Origin: Verrucomicrobiota bacterium
Lineage (GTDB): Bacteria > Verrucomicrobiota > Verrucomicrobiia > Chthoniobacterales > Chthoniobacteraceae
Assembly: GCA_009885995.1 (NCBI GenBank)
Contig: VFJQ01000001.1
Span: 1-64,000 of the forward strand
Reading direction: 5' to 3'
DNA: 64,000 bases
The position numbers and the translations under genes were made by a program. The notes under the pieces were generated by a model. That model was given only the letters and a program-made list of their open reading frames with translations. It searched no databases and was not told where the DNA came from. Below are positions 7,511 through 16,950 of this stretch, one piece after another; within the stretch, counting starts at the first letter, position 1; every line of letters starts with the position of its first letter.

Positions 7511-8920
7511 TCAGAGCGCCGTGCGGGGCGGACGAAGCATCTGGCCGATGGTCCGCACCACGATGCTCGTATCGAGGCTGAGCGACCAGTTCTCGATGTA
7601 GATGAGATCGGACTCGAGCCGCGCCGCGATGTCCTCGCGCGTGCGCGCTTCACCGCGGAAGCCGCGGACCTGCGCGAGCCCGGTGATGCCCGGCTTGATG
7701 AACGCGCGGACGTGATAATTCGCGAGCACCTCGGCGAACTGCCGGTTGTGCTCGATGAGGTGCGGCCGCGGGCCGACCACGCTCATCTGGCCACGCCATA
7801 CGTTCAGGAATTGCGGCATTTCATCGAGGCTGAAGCGCCGCAGCCACCGCCCCGCGGGAAAAATGCGCTCATCATCCGCCGTGGCCTGCCGCTCCTCCGC
7901 GCCGTGGGCGACGTGCATCGTGCGGAACTTGATGATGGTGAATGCGCGGTTTTGAAACCCGGCACGTGGCTGGCGGTGGAAGAGCGGTCCGGGCGATTGC
8001 AGCCGGTGCAGCACCCACACGAGCGCGGCCAGCGGAGGGAGCACGAACACCACCACCGGGATGGAAAGCGCGAGATCGAGCAGGCGCTTCAACATGCGGT
8101 TGAATGGATTTTCCAGCGGCTCCTCGAAGAGCATGAGCAGATTCACACCCTCGTCCATCCGGCTGACGATCGGGCGGTGGATCTGCTCGGCGAAGTCATT
8201 CACGATGAGCAGCCGGATGCCGCGCTGTTCGCAGTTCGCCACCAGCCAGCGCGCGAGTTCCGGCTTCGCCAGCTCGAGCAGGATCACCTGCGAGATCGAG
8301 CCATCGGCGACGACTTCCTCGAACCGATCGAGCTTCCCGAGCACCGGCACGCTCGTGGGCGGCGCGGGTGAATCGTCCGTCGTGAGCAGCCCGGTCACGC
8401 GCACGCCAAACTGCGCCTTGCGCGCCAGCCACGCCTCGATCCCCGCGACCCGCGCCGCGGGCCCGACGAGCAGCGTGCCGCTCACCCGGCCGCCTTGGAA
8501 AAACCGCTGCGTGAGCCACGCCGGCAGCACGACATTGCTCCACAGCAGCGCCGGATAGAGCGCGAGCGCGAAGCCGAGGAGAAAGCTGCGCGAGACGGCC
8601 AGATCCTTGGTCACCACGAGCAGCAGCAGCAGCCCGCCGAAGGCAAACGACATCTGGCGCAGCGCGAGCGGAAAGTGCCGCACGATGCTGCTCTCGTAGA
8701 TCGGCGCGGCGAGCTTGTCCGGCGGGCGCAATGCGATCTCCAGCGCGAGCCCCGCGATCACGGCCGCCCAATAGACCACGTAACGCTCGAGGAAGACCGG
8801 CGGCCCTTTCCTGATGAGCAGCATGAACGCTGCATAGACCGCCCAGAACAGCAGCGACACCAGCCCGCCTTGCGCGAACGCCAGTAGCGTGCGGATGCCG
8901 TGAATGCGTTGAACGATCAT
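7511..8920 (-). CDS. Undecaprenyl-phosphate sugar phosphotransferase (polyprenyl glycosylphosphotransferase)
   Basis: This 469-residue enzyme of the WcaJ/WbaP type transfers a sugar-1-phosphate to undecaprenyl phosphate, the first membrane step of exopolysaccharide repeat-unit synthesis. The N-terminal third has four or five membrane segments, followed by a CoA-binding-like domain. The C-terminal bacterial sugar transferase domain (about residues 275-465) shows the family signatures IIKFRTM, RRFSLDEMPQFLNVWRG, MSVVGPRP and KPGITGLAQVRG. It lies 33 bp downstream of a response regulator and kinase on the same strand, so the two-component pair and the enzyme are probably one transcript. Confidence 0.93.
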   Translation of the reverse strand: MIVQRIHGIRTLLAFAQGGLVSLLFWAVYAAFMLLIRKGPPVFLERYVVYWAAVIAGLALEIALRPPDKLAAPIYESSIVRHFPLALRQMSFAFGGLLLLLVVTKDLAVSRSFLLGFALALYPALLWSNVVLPAWLTQRFFQGGRVSGTLLVGPAARVAGIEAWLARKAQFGVRVTGLLTTDDSPAPPTSVPVLGKLDRFEEVVADGSISQVILLELAKPELARWLVANCEQRGIRLLIVNDFAEQIHRPIVSRMDEGVNLLMLFEEPLENPFNRMLKRLLDLALSIPVVVFVLPPLAALVWVLHRLQSPGPLFHRQPRAGFQNRAFTIIKFRTMHVAHGAEERQATADDERIFPAGRWLRRFSLDEMPQFLNVWRGQMSVVGPRPHLIEHNRQFAEVLANYHVRAFIKPGITGLAQVRGFRGEARTREDIAARLESDLIYIENWSLSLDTSIVVRTIGQMLRPPRTAL

Positions 8921-8953
8921 GGGCGCTGCGAGCGACGCCTCCTCACTTTCCCG

Positions 8954-9616
8954 TCATTCGCGAGCCCGCTCCAGATGCACGATCCCCCGCTCGATCGCCG
9001 CCGTGGCTGCCTGCACGCGATCGAGCACGTGGAGTTTCTCGAAAATCCGCGTGGTGTGAAATTTCACCGTGTTCTCCGAGATGGTGAGGTCGCTGGCGAT
9101 CTCCTTGTTCGAGCGGCCACGCACGATCATCGTCAGCACTTGAATCTCGCGGTCGCTCAGCGGATCGCGCGAGGCGCGGCCGGCGAGCACATTGGCGATC
9201 ACCGCGGGAAAATAGCGCCCGCCCTTATGCACCGTGCGGATGGCCTCGATGAGTTCCTCCGGCTCGCTCGACTTCGGCAGATACGCCGCCGCGCCGGCTT
9301 GCACCGCGCGATGCACATCCTCCTCGGCCTTGAAAACCGAGAGCACGATCACGCGCGCGTCCGGGAAGTCCTTCACGATCGCCGCGGTGGCTTGCGCGCC
9401 GTTGAGATGCGGGAGCTGGTAGTCCATCACGACGACGTCCGGCTTGTGCTTGCGGTAGAGCTCGACCGCCTGCGCACCATCGCAGGCTTCGGCGACCACG
9501 TTCATGTCCGGTTCGAGATTCAGCGCGCTCGTCAGGCCCAGCCGCACGACGAAATGGTCATCGACGACGAGGAGCTTGATCTTGTGCTGTTTGCTTGAGG
9601 ATTTGGGTGCGCTCAT
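8954..9616 (-). CDS. NarL/FixJ-family response regulator
   Basis: The protein has 220 residues. The N-terminal receiver domain (about 12-130) contains the phospho-acceptor Asp in VVVMDYQLPHLNG and the conserved Lys in YLPKS. The C-terminal LuxR-type helix-turn-helix shows LSDREIQVL, GRSNKEIA and ISENTVKFH. The start codon overlaps the stop of the upstream kinase (ATGA), so the two are translationally coupled and almost certainly partners. A sugar transferase gene follows 33 bp downstream and is a plausible co-transcribed target. Confidence 0.95.
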   Translation of the reverse strand: MSAPKSSSKQHKIKLLVVDDHFVVRLGLTSALNLEPDMNVVAEACDGAQAVELYRKHKPDVVVMDYQLPHLNGAQATAAIVKDFPDARVIVLSVFKAEEDVHRAVQAGAAAYLPKSSEPEELIEAIRTVHKGGRYFPAVIANVLAGRASRDPLSDREIQVLTMIVRGRSNKEIASDLTISENTVKFHTTRIFEKLHVLDRVQAATAAIERGIVHLERARE

Positions 9617-11763
9617 GTGGTGGTGGTCGGTCTCGGCAAGAAGCGCGCGCCGCTCGGCGTGCGCAATGTTTCATTGGTCCCCGTTTCGGCAGGGATCGGC
9701 ACGTCCAGATGCACGCTCGCGCCTTCACCGGGCTTGCTCGTCACGCGCAAGTCGGCACCGAGTTTGATCGCCCGCTCCTTCATCCCGAAGAGCCCGAAGT
9801 GCCCGCTCGTCGGCGAAGGCGGATGATCGGCGTCGAAGCCCTTCCCATCGTCGCGCACCGTCAGCGTCACGCGCTCGGGCGTGAAGCGCAGCGCGAGATC
9901 CACGCGCTTCGCATCGCCGTGCTTGAGCGCGTTGGTCACCGCTTCCTGCGCGATGCGGAGCACATGGCTCTCGACGGTCTGCGGCAGGGTGCGGCGATCG
10001 CCCGTGGCGTGCAGTTCCACCTTCGCGCTCTCCTCGGTATTCAGCCCGGCGACCATGCCGGTTAACGACGTGACGAGGTCGCTGTGTTCATCCGCCGCCT
10101 CGCGCAGATCCCACACCGCACGATGCGTCTCGGCCTGGCTGCGGCGGGCCATCGCGCTCGCGAGGTTCAAGGCCGTGCGCGCCTTTTCCGGCTCCCCCTC
10201 AAGCAAACGGTCGGTCGCCTTGAGCTGCATCGTGATGGCCAGCAAGTCCTGCTGCACCGAGTCGTGCAACTCGCGCGCGATGCGGAGCCGCTCCTCGGCG
10301 ACCGCTTCCCGCTTCAGATGCTCGCGGATCTGGTCGGTCTGGATCGTCACGCGCCGCCGCAGCGTGGTCGCCCACGTGGCCGATGCGAGCGCGAGGACGC
10401 CGAGCGCGCCGATGACCGCGACGATGCGCTGGAACGTCCACCAACTCGGCGTGCGCGCGATCTCGATCGACTGCGGCCCCGCCATCAGCAGGTGAAACGA
10501 AACCGGTTGCGCAGGCGCTGCGGTGCGCAGTTGCGCGGGGCGCGAGTTCACGCACACACCGGTCAGGCGCAGCCAGCTATTCTCCTGGAGCGAAGGGAGC
10601 CGCGTCTTCGGGTTGCCGCAGCGTGCGAGGAAGACGCGCTCACCGCTTTGCAGCACGAGCGCCGGGCCTTCGCCGGCGGAGGAAACGGCGAGCACGAGCG
10701 CCTCGATCCGCACCAGTCGCGCGTCGAGTTCTCCGCTCAACGCCTCGATGGCGTTGACCAGCGGCGGCGTGAGATTCACCGCCTCCGCGGTGCTGCGCCA
10801 GATGCTGTCCTCGAGCACCGGGCTGCCCTCGTGGACCGCTGGGAACCCCGTCACATCCACGTTCTCGCCGGTGGGCGCGGGCTGCGGCGAGTCCACCCAC
10901 AGGCCGCCACTCGCATCCTCGACGAACATCCCCTTGTCCGGCTCGACCACGGTCACCTTGCCGATCACGCGCCGCCGATCGGGCTCGTGGTCTTCGTGGG
11001 CGATCTCGCGCACCGCAGCGATCGATTCCACATCTGCCGCGAAGGGCGGCGGCGCTGTCTGTTCGACCTGCACGTCCTTGAGGAAGTTGATGAACAGGCG
11101 GTTGGTGAAAGCCGGCTGACGTTCCAGCACCGTGCCATTGAAAACGCCGCGCACCCGCACCGTCGCGCCGACGAGTTGCGGCGGCAGTCCCGCCGCATTG
11201 CGCCAGCCGGGCAGGGCGATCACCAGCCGGTCGCGTCCATCCCCGAGCGTGAGCAACAGCGTCTCGGCGGCCGTGCCGCCAAACGGCTCGGACTGGACCG
11301 CGCGGATGACGCCGCCGACCTCGACACGGATGTCCTGGAAGCTCGGCAACGCGAGTTGTGCGATGGTGGCTGGGCGCGGTTCCGGCAGCGGCGCCTCGCC
11401 GACGACGTTCATGCGGATGAATCCCTTCTTTCGCGAAGTGACCAGCGGCACCGCGCGGCCGAATGCAGTCACTCCTTCGAGTTCGATCAGTGAGCCGAGC
11501 TTGATGTCTGCCCGGTTCGGCTTCTCGCGCTGTCCGCGCACACAGACGCCTCCGGTCTCGTCCTGGACGAAAAAGATCGCGTTGTTCGGCGCCGCATAAG
11601 TCACCACGCCGCGCAGTCGCACCGGCTTTGCCGCGCCGGCTTCCAGCGCAGAGAGCTCGCGCACGGCGGCGGCCGTCGTGAGCGGCGCGTCTTCTGCCCA
11701 CGCGCGCACACCGAGCGCGAACGCGGCGAGGCAGACGAGACGGGAGAGCGGTGCAGGAGACAT
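9613..11763 (-). CDS. NarX-like sensor histidine kinase with OB-fold-like periplasmic repeats
   Basis: The protein has 716 residues. The ATG at 11763 gives a good signal peptide (residues 1-24, ending VRAWA). The region from about 25 to 440 contains three units resembling secreted OB-fold-like domains (for example VRLRGVVTY with FFVQDETGGVCV, and RRVIGKVTVV with MFVEDASGGLWV). One membrane helix lies near 455-475. The HisKA_3 helix holds the H-box RIARELHDSVQQD, and the HATPase domain shows an N-box (AQEAVTNALKHG) and DDGKGFD. It phosphorylates the regulator overlapping its 3' end. The ligand is unknown. This kinase architecture is frequent in Verrucomicrobia and Acidobacteria. Confidence 0.93.
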   Translation of the reverse strand: MSPAPLSRLVCLAAFALGVRAWAEDAPLTTAAAVRELSALEAGAAKPVRLRGVVTYAAPNNAIFFVQDETGGVCVRGQREKPNRADIKLGSLIELEGVTAFGRAVPLVTSRKKGFIRMNVVGEAPLPEPRPATIAQLALPSFQDIRVEVGGVIRAVQSEPFGGTAAETLLLTLGDGRDRLVIALPGWRNAAGLPPQLVGATVRVRGVFNGTVLERQPAFTNRLFINFLKDVQVEQTAPPPFAADVESIAAVREIAHEDHEPDRRRVIGKVTVVEPDKGMFVEDASGGLWVDSPQPAPTGENVDVTGFPAVHEGSPVLEDSIWRSTAEAVNLTPPLVNAIEALSGELDARLVRIEALVLAVSSAGEGPALVLQSGERVFLARCGNPKTRLPSLQENSWLRLTGVCVNSRPAQLRTAAPAQPVSFHLLMAGPQSIEIARTPSWWTFQRIVAVIGALGVLALASATWATTLRRRVTIQTDQIREHLKREAVAEERLRIARELHDSVQQDLLAITMQLKATDRLLEGEPEKARTALNLASAMARRSQAETHRAVWDLREAADEHSDLVTSLTGMVAGLNTEESAKVELHATGDRRTLPQTVESHVLRIAQEAVTNALKHGDAKRVDLALRFTPERVTLTVRDDGKGFDADHPPSPTSGHFGLFGMKERAIKLGADLRVTSKPGEGASVHLDVPIPAETGTNETLRTPSGARFLPRPTTTT

Positions 11764-11822
11764 CGCAGGTGCGGCATTACTCGCGGAAAACACGCCGCGG
11801 CACAAGCAGGCTCAGCGCCGCG

Positions 11823-11962
11823 TAGTGGCTCAGTTTGGGCGGGCGCGGAGGTAGGGACCGCTGTCCCCAGCGGTCCGGATCGAGCGCGCAATCTGAAACG
11901 CAGCGCGGTGGGGACACCGCGCCCTACCTTCGCCGAGGCCGAGCGCCCAAACTGAGCCACTA
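11823..11962 (+). repeat. REPIN-like element, family A (copy 4) with perfect terminal inverted repeats
   Basis: The core 11851-11927 has GTAGGG/CCCTAC ends and the two usual hairpins. Outside it lies a perfect 19-bp inverted repeat, TAGTGGCTCAGTTTGGGCG at 11823-11841 and its reverse complement at 11944-11962. This gives a 140-bp element with terminal inverted repeats, like a miniature non-autonomous mobile element. It sits between the divergent kinase and toxin-antitoxin-like genes. Confidence 0.85.
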
Positions 11963-12038
11963 CTCAGCGCCGCGCCACCATGCAGTGCCACAACCGCATC
12001 TTGCGCGGCCGGGCGCAGTCGGCCATTCTGCCGCTGCC

Positions 12039-12251
12039 ATGAGCCTCGCCGAGATCACCGCCGAACTCCCCAAGTTGACGCCCGCAGAACGGGCCGCGCT
12101 GGCGCGCGAACTCCAGCACTTCAAACCGTTCGACGACGCGGGGCTGATGGCGCGACTCTCTCAAAGCATCGACGAGGCGGAGCGCGGCGAGAATATCATC
12201 TCGAAGGAGGAGATGCTGCGGAAGTTGAGGGCCGCCGGATGCGACGTGTGA
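12039..12251 (+). CDS. Small antitoxin-like protein
   Basis: This 70-residue, helix-rich, acidic protein starts with a segment (LPKLTPAERAALARELQ) common among short antitoxin-like partners of ParE/RelE-type genes. No DNA-binding motif can be identified with certainty. Seven bases separate its stop from the next gene, which looks like a toxin, so the two form a likely bicistron. The assignment rests mainly on size and pairing. Confidence 0.6.
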   Translation: MSLAEITAELPKLTPAERAALARELQHFKPFDDAGLMARLSQSIDEAERGENIISKEEMLRKLRAAGCDV

Positions 12252-12258
12252 GCCGTCC

Positions 12259-12513
12259 ATGCCGTTTTCGCTAAACGACCGGGTGCTCTTCGGATTGCTC
12301 GCCGCCGAAGACGTTGAAAACCGGGCGTTGCGCGCGGCGATGGAACGGATCGAGGCCGATCCCATCGGCGCGTGTCATTCGGGTGCCTTGGACCACAAGG
12401 GACGGCTCGTGTATGCCGCTTCTGTCGAACGCTTCTGGCTCTACTACTGGATCAGCCAGAGCGGGCGCGTGCATTTCATCGAGCTCCTCCCAGACCCGAA
12501 ACCCAGCGCCTGA
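12259..12513 (+). CDS. ParE/RelE-like toxin candidate
   Basis: The protein has 84 residues. The C-terminal half (SVERFWLYYWISQSG then VHFIELLPDPK) resembles the last beta strands of ParE/RelE-fold toxins, where the chain closes with a hydrophobic strand and short basic tail. The N-terminal part lacks the usual strongly basic helix. The gene follows the small antitoxin-like gene by 7 bp. If the pairing is right the product acts on DNA gyrase or ribosome-bound mRNA, but the target cannot be read from the sequence. It could also be an unrelated small protein. Confidence 0.5.
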   Translation: MPFSLNDRVLFGLLAAEDVENRALRAAMERIEADPIGACHSGALDHKGRLVYAASVERFWLYYWISQSGRVHFIELLPDPKPSA

Positions 12514-12520
12514 CTCGGCA

Positions 12521-13783
12521 TTAGCGCAGCGCCTTCACTGCGCCCTTGTCCGCGAGCACATCGGGCGGGTGAACGACGACGACCTGCCCCGCGCGCAGCC
12601 CGCCAAGCACCTCGCCCGCGTCGCCATTGAGGTGCGCGACTTCGACTTTCGTCAGGCGCGCCCGGCCGCCCTCGATCACAAACGCCATCCAGTCGCCGCC
12701 GCGGCGGAAGAGCGCGCCCGCGGGCACTTGCAGCACGCTTTCGCCGCGCCACGTCACGATGCGCGCCTCGACGCGGTAGCGATCGCCGATCGTGTAGCCG
12801 GCGGGCAGCGGATCGAGAAAATCGACGCGCACTTTCACCCGCTGCTCCTCGACGCCGAGCGATGAAATCTTCGTGTAACCGCCGGGCTCGACGACCGTCA
12901 CGCGGCCGCGCAGCGGCAGGTCGCCGCCCCATTGCTCGATGCTCACCTCCGCGCCGGCCCGCACGCCCGCGGCATCGCTGGAAAGAAGTTCAATCTCCGC
13001 TTCGAGGTCGCGAGGATCGCCCACCTCCATGATCGGTGTGCCCGGCGCGACCACGCGCGCGCTTTCCTCGACGACGTTCAGGACGAAGCCATCGACCGGC
13101 GCGAGGATCTTGAGCGGCTCGATCTTCTCCGGCGTCGGGCTCTGCGCCTGCATGACCGCGGCTTGCGCCTGCGCGAACTCGAACTCCACGGTGCGCAGCG
13201 CAAACTCCGCCATGTGCAGCTCGCGGGTGAGGATGTTCACCTGGCTCTCGGCGGCGTCCCAATCCTTTGTCGCGATCGCGCCGGATTGCTTCAGCTCTTT
13301 CGCGCGCGCCATCTCCTTCCCAGCAAGATCGAGCGCGGCCTTCGCCCGCTCGATCTGCGTCTCGCGCTGCATCCGCATGGCCTCGATGGCTTTCACCCTC
13401 GCCTCCCCTTCGGCCTGCGCGCGAGGATTGAGAAAGTTCGACGGCTCGGGCGCGAGCGTGGCGAGCACGGTTTTGCCGGCTTCGATCCGCGCGCCGGCAC
13501 GAAGCTCGACGCGATTCAGCCAGCCGACGATCGGTGAGGAGATCATGTAGCGATGCCGGATCCGCGTCTTGCCCTCCTCGAGCACGCTCACCGTCAGCGG
13601 TCCGGTCGTGACCTGCGCCGTCTCGACCTCGATCGGCTTCGGCATCAATGCCGCGACGATCGCCAGCACGAGCGCGCAGGCGATCGCGTGCGGGATGAAT
13701 CGCCGCCACGAGCCGCGCTTGCGCACCGCAGCCGGGGCGGAGCGAGTGGCTTGCACGGGACTGGCTGGATCGGTCTTCATCAT
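12521..13783 (-). CDS. HlyD-family periplasmic adaptor (membrane fusion protein)
   Basis: The protein has 420 residues. One N-terminal membrane segment (about 30-48) is followed by a biotinyl-lipoyl-like half (GPLTVSVLEEGKTRI, SPIVGWLNRVELRAGARIEAG), a long alpha-helical hairpin rich in A/E/R (about 100-185), then beta-barrel and membrane-proximal domains. It bridges an inner-membrane transporter to the outer membrane or periplasm. Its ATG overlaps the permease stop codon (ATGA), and the ATPase gene is the first of the three, so ATPase, permease and adaptor are coupled as in MacAB-type exporters. No outer-membrane channel gene is nearby. Confidence 0.93.
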   Translation of the reverse strand: MMKTDPASPVQATRSAPAAVRKRGSWRRFIPHAIACALVLAIVAALMPKPIEVETAQVTTGPLTVSVLEEGKTRIRHRYMISSPIVGWLNRVELRAGARIEAGKTVLATLAPEPSNFLNPRAQAEGEARVKAIEAMRMQRETQIERAKAALDLAGKEMARAKELKQSGAIATKDWDAAESQVNILTRELHMAEFALRTVEFEFAQAQAAVMQAQSPTPEKIEPLKILAPVDGFVLNVVEESARVVAPGTPIMEVGDPRDLEAEIELLSSDAAGVRAGAEVSIEQWGGDLPLRGRVTVVEPGGYTKISSLGVEEQRVKVRVDFLDPLPAGYTIGDRYRVEARIVTWRGESVLQVPAGALFRRGGDWMAFVIEGGRARLTKVEVAHLNGDAGEVLGGLRAGQVVVVHPPDVLADKGAVKALR

Positions 13784-16143
13784 TCTTTGGCTTTGAGAAC
13801 TCCGAGCAGGTCGAGGTGGTGAATGCGGCGGCTCACGAGTGCGAAGGAAAGGCTGGACGATAATAGCACAACGATCACCGCCCACGCATAGCTCTTCGCG
13901 GTCAGCACCAGCGGGAGGCGCACGGATTCCGAACTCGCCGTGGCGATGATCATCTTCGCCAGCCCGCTGCCGATGAGGAGGCCGAGTGGCAGCGCGGCGA
14001 GCGTGAGCAGGGCGAGCTCGCCGATCAGCACCGCGGCGACTTCGCGGTGCGTGAAGCCGATCACGCGCAGCGTCGCGAGGTCGCGGCTGCGCTCGGAAAG
14101 CGCGATGCGCGCGCTGTTATAGACGACGCCGAATGAGACGATGATCGCGAACGTGAAGTAGATGGTCGTGATCATCCCGATCATGTCGCCGGTGCTCTTT
14201 CGGAAGCTGGCGCGCACCGCTTCCTTGATGCCGACGTTCGCGATGCGCGGCGCCTCCTTCACCTTCGCGAGGAACTCCGCCCAGCGGTTCGTATCCACCG
14301 TGAGCTGCGCGCCGCTCACGGTTCCTCCTTCACGCATGAGCCGGCGCAGCGCGTCGATCTCCATGTAAGCCGAGACGCCGGAGTAATCCGTGATCGTTCC
14401 CGCGAGGATCGCCTCGCGCACGGGCCTCCGGCCTTCCTGCACTTCGAGCCGGATGGTATCGCCGGGCTTCGCACCGAGGATCTCGGCGAGCTTCGCGGAC
14501 ATGAGCAAGCCGTCGGGCGGCAGCTCGATCGCGTGCGCATTCGCATCGAGCAGGCGGACCAGCATCGCATCGCGCGGCAATCCCGTGACGCCGAGCCGGC
14601 GCGAGCGGTGGCCGAACCGCAGCCGCGCGGGCACGGCGCGAAACGGTTCCGCGCTGATCACGCCGGGCAGATTGCGCATGTCGCTGAGCGCGCTGGCCGA
14701 GCCGGGCTCGATGAGGCTGAGCGTCACGGTTTGCCGCCGCGCGAGGTCCCATTCGTAGGAGAGCAGGTAGTCGATCCCGTCGCGCATGGCGCCGGGCACG
14801 ATGGGAATGCCGGTCGCGAGCGCGAGGCCGAGCGAGGTGAAGGCGGCCTGCCACGGCCTGCGCTCGAGATTGCGCAGCGCCATGCGGAAGGCGGGGCTCG
14901 CGAGCTGCGCGAGGCCGATTCGCTCGAGCAGCGACGGCTTGAACTCCGCCGGTGGCTCGGGCCGCATCGCTTCGGCGGGCGGGAGTTTCACCGCCTGCCG
15001 CACGGCGCCGATGACGCCGAGGAAAGCCGCGCCGGCGCTGGTCGCGAAGGCCACGGCGAACATCCCCCAGTCGGGATGAAACGTGAGCGACGGAAAGCGG
15101 AAGAAGCGGTGATAGACCGACACGACATTCGTGCCGAGCCACATGCCTGCGAAGCCGCCGACGAGCGTGGCCGCCGCGACGATGACGAGCGCGAACTTCA
15201 TGTAGTGCCAGCCGACCTGGCGCGACGAGTAGCCGAGCGCCTTGAGCTGCGCGATCTGCTCGCGCTGGAGCCGCACGAGCCGCGTGAGCACCGCGCTGGA
15301 CATGAACGCCGCGATGCTGAGGAAGACCGCGGGAAACGCGACCGACAGCCCGCGCAGAACGCGCAGCTCGTCGTCGAGCCGGATCGCCGAGGCGTGATCG
15401 CGCCGACCGTAGGCGACGAGGCCGCCGTAGGGCGCGAGGACGCGATCGACTTCGGCCATCACCGAGGATGTCTCCGCGCCCGGCGCGACATCGACGATCA
15501 CGTCGTTGAACGCGCCGTCGAGTTTGAAGGCTCCCGCGAGTTCGCGCTCGTTCATCCAAAACACTCCGAAGCGCCGGTTGTCCGGCAGCGTCTCGCCGGG
15601 CCGCGCCTCGAAGACGTATTCGGGCGAGAGCGCCGTGCCGACGATCTTCAAGCGCTCGCGCGCGCCGTAGAGTGTCGCGTCGATCTCGTCACCCGGCTCG
15701 AAGCCATGCGCGTCCGCGAACGCCTCGCCGATGACGACTTCACCGTGGCTGCCGACCTCCGGCAGCCGCCCGCGGCGGATGAAGAGCCGGTTGAGCTGCG
15801 CCGGGCGATCGTCGGGGATCGAGTGGATCATCCCATCCGCCGGCTCGCGCAACCCAGGCAGATCGAGCGTCAGCTTTCCCCTCACGCGTGTCTCGACCGC
15901 GGCGACGCCTGCGATCTCGGCAAGGCGCGGCCGCAGAGCGTTGGGCGCACGCTTGAGCGAGCAGAACACGTCGCCGAAGCGATACTGCGTGTAGTAGGCG
16001 TCGCGCGTCGTTTCGAGCGAGAGGATGAGGCTGCGCGCCATGATCATCATCGCCAGCCCGCAGGCCATGACCACGGCAGTCGAGATCATCTGCCCCTTCA
16101 TCCGGCCGATGTCGCGGACGAGCTTGAGGTCGAGCGGGTGCAT
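13780..16143 (-). CDS. ABC transporter permease with two FtsX-like domains
   Basis: The protein has 787 residues from the ATG that overlaps the ATPase stop (TGATG). One membrane helix near the start precedes a large extracytoplasmic domain. A first FtsX-type block of three helices lies at about 265-390, followed by a further helix and a second extracytoplasmic domain, and a second FtsX block at about 660-780. This double-FtsX layout belongs to the LolCE/MacB-related permeases that work mechanically on substrates in the periplasm. The transported molecule (lipoprotein, peptide or drug) cannot be told from the sequence. Confidence 0.93.
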   Translation of the reverse strand: MHPLDLKLVRDIGRMKGQMISTAVVMACGLAMMIMARSLILSLETTRDAYYTQYRFGDVFCSLKRAPNALRPRLAEIAGVAAVETRVRGKLTLDLPGLREPADGMIHSIPDDRPAQLNRLFIRRGRLPEVGSHGEVVIGEAFADAHGFEPGDEIDATLYGARERLKIVGTALSPEYVFEARPGETLPDNRRFGVFWMNERELAGAFKLDGAFNDVIVDVAPGAETSSVMAEVDRVLAPYGGLVAYGRRDHASAIRLDDELRVLRGLSVAFPAVFLSIAAFMSSAVLTRLVRLQREQIAQLKALGYSSRQVGWHYMKFALVIVAAATLVGGFAGMWLGTNVVSVYHRFFRFPSLTFHPDWGMFAVAFATSAGAAFLGVIGAVRQAVKLPPAEAMRPEPPAEFKPSLLERIGLAQLASPAFRMALRNLERRPWQAAFTSLGLALATGIPIVPGAMRDGIDYLLSYEWDLARRQTVTLSLIEPGSASALSDMRNLPGVISAEPFRAVPARLRFGHRSRRLGVTGLPRDAMLVRLLDANAHAIELPPDGLLMSAKLAEILGAKPGDTIRLEVQEGRRPVREAILAGTITDYSGVSAYMEIDALRRLMREGGTVSGAQLTVDTNRWAEFLAKVKEAPRIANVGIKEAVRASFRKSTGDMIGMITTIYFTFAIIVSFGVVYNSARIALSERSRDLATLRVIGFTHREVAAVLIGELALLTLAALPLGLLIGSGLAKMIIATASSESVRLPLVLTAKSYAWAVIVVLLSSSLSFALVSRRIHHLDLLGVLKAKE

Positions 16144-16901
16144 CACCACGCAAGCGTCCGCACAGGGCGGCGCGTGCGGTTGCGCTTGATGTCGATGATT
16201 TGGCCGTCGGAGAGGTGGATCACGCGGTCAGCCATGTCGGCGATGATGGCGTTGTGCGTGATGACGACCGTGAGCGTGCCGAGCTCGAGGTTCACCTTCT
16301 CGATCGCCTCGAGCACGGTGATGCCGGTCTTCACATCGAGCGCGCCGGTCGGCTCGTCGCAGAGCAGGACCTCGGGCCGCTTCGCGATGGCGCGCGCGAT
16401 GGCGACGCGCTGCTGCTCGCCGCCGGACATCTGCGAGGGGAAGTGATCCATCCGGCCGCTGAGATCGACGAGCGAGAGCGCTTCCTCAGGCGTCATCGGA
16501 TCGCGCGAGATGTCGGTGATGAGCGCGACATTCTCGCGACCGGTGAGGCTCGGGATGAGGTTGTAGAACTGGAAGATGAAGCCGACCGAGTCGCGGCGGT
16601 ATTGCGTGAGTTCGTCTTCGTTCGCCGTGGTGAGGTCGGCGCCGCGATAGCTGATCGTGCCGGATGTCGGCTGGTCGAGCCCGCCGAGGACGTTGAGCAG
16701 CGTGGACTTCCCGCTGCCCGATGCGCCGAGGAGCACGATCAGTTCGCTGCCGAAAAGATCGAGGTCGATGCCGTCGAGAGCGCGGACTTCGACTTCGCCA
16801 GTCGTGTAGATCTTCGTCACGTCGCGCACCCGGAAGAGCGGGTCGCGGTCGCTGCCTTCGGCGAGCGGCGGTGCAGAGAGCGCGGGCGTGGCGGTTTCCA
16901 T
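16143..16901 (-). CDS. LolD/MacB-type ABC transporter ATPase
   Basis: This 252-residue nucleotide-binding protein has Walker [11 protein letters not shown]-loop [12 protein letters not shown], signature [14 protein letters not shown], Walker [12 protein letters not shown] and the switch His in VVITHN. All catalytic residues are present. It powers the double-FtsX permease encoded directly downstream with a one-base overlap. It is probably the first gene of the three-gene exporter operon. The nuclease gene upstream is separated by 49 bp on the same strand. Confidence 0.97.
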   Translation of the reverse strand: METATPALSAPPLAEGSDRDPLFRVRDVTKIYTTGEVEVRALDGIDLDLFGSELIVLLGASGSGKSTLLNVLGGLDQPTSGTISYRGADLTTANEDELTQYRRDSVGFIFQFYNLIPSLTGRENVALITDISRDPMTPEEALSLVDLSGRMDHFPSQMSGGEQQRVAIARAIAKRPEVLLCDEPTGALDVKTGITVLEAIEKVNLELGTLTVVITHNAIIADMADRVIHLSDGQIIDIKRNRTRRPVRTLAW

Positions 16902-16950
16902 GGCGCGCCACTCGACGCCGGAAGCGCCCGCAACGCAAGGGACGGAGCGC

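Noticed and set aside
5185..7653. Antisense 822-codon frame opposite the TPR gene
   Set aside because: It is a typical high-GC shadow frame: its composition is Gly/Ala/Arg/Glu-rich without motifs, while the plus strand codes for a protein with membrane segments and a paralogue.
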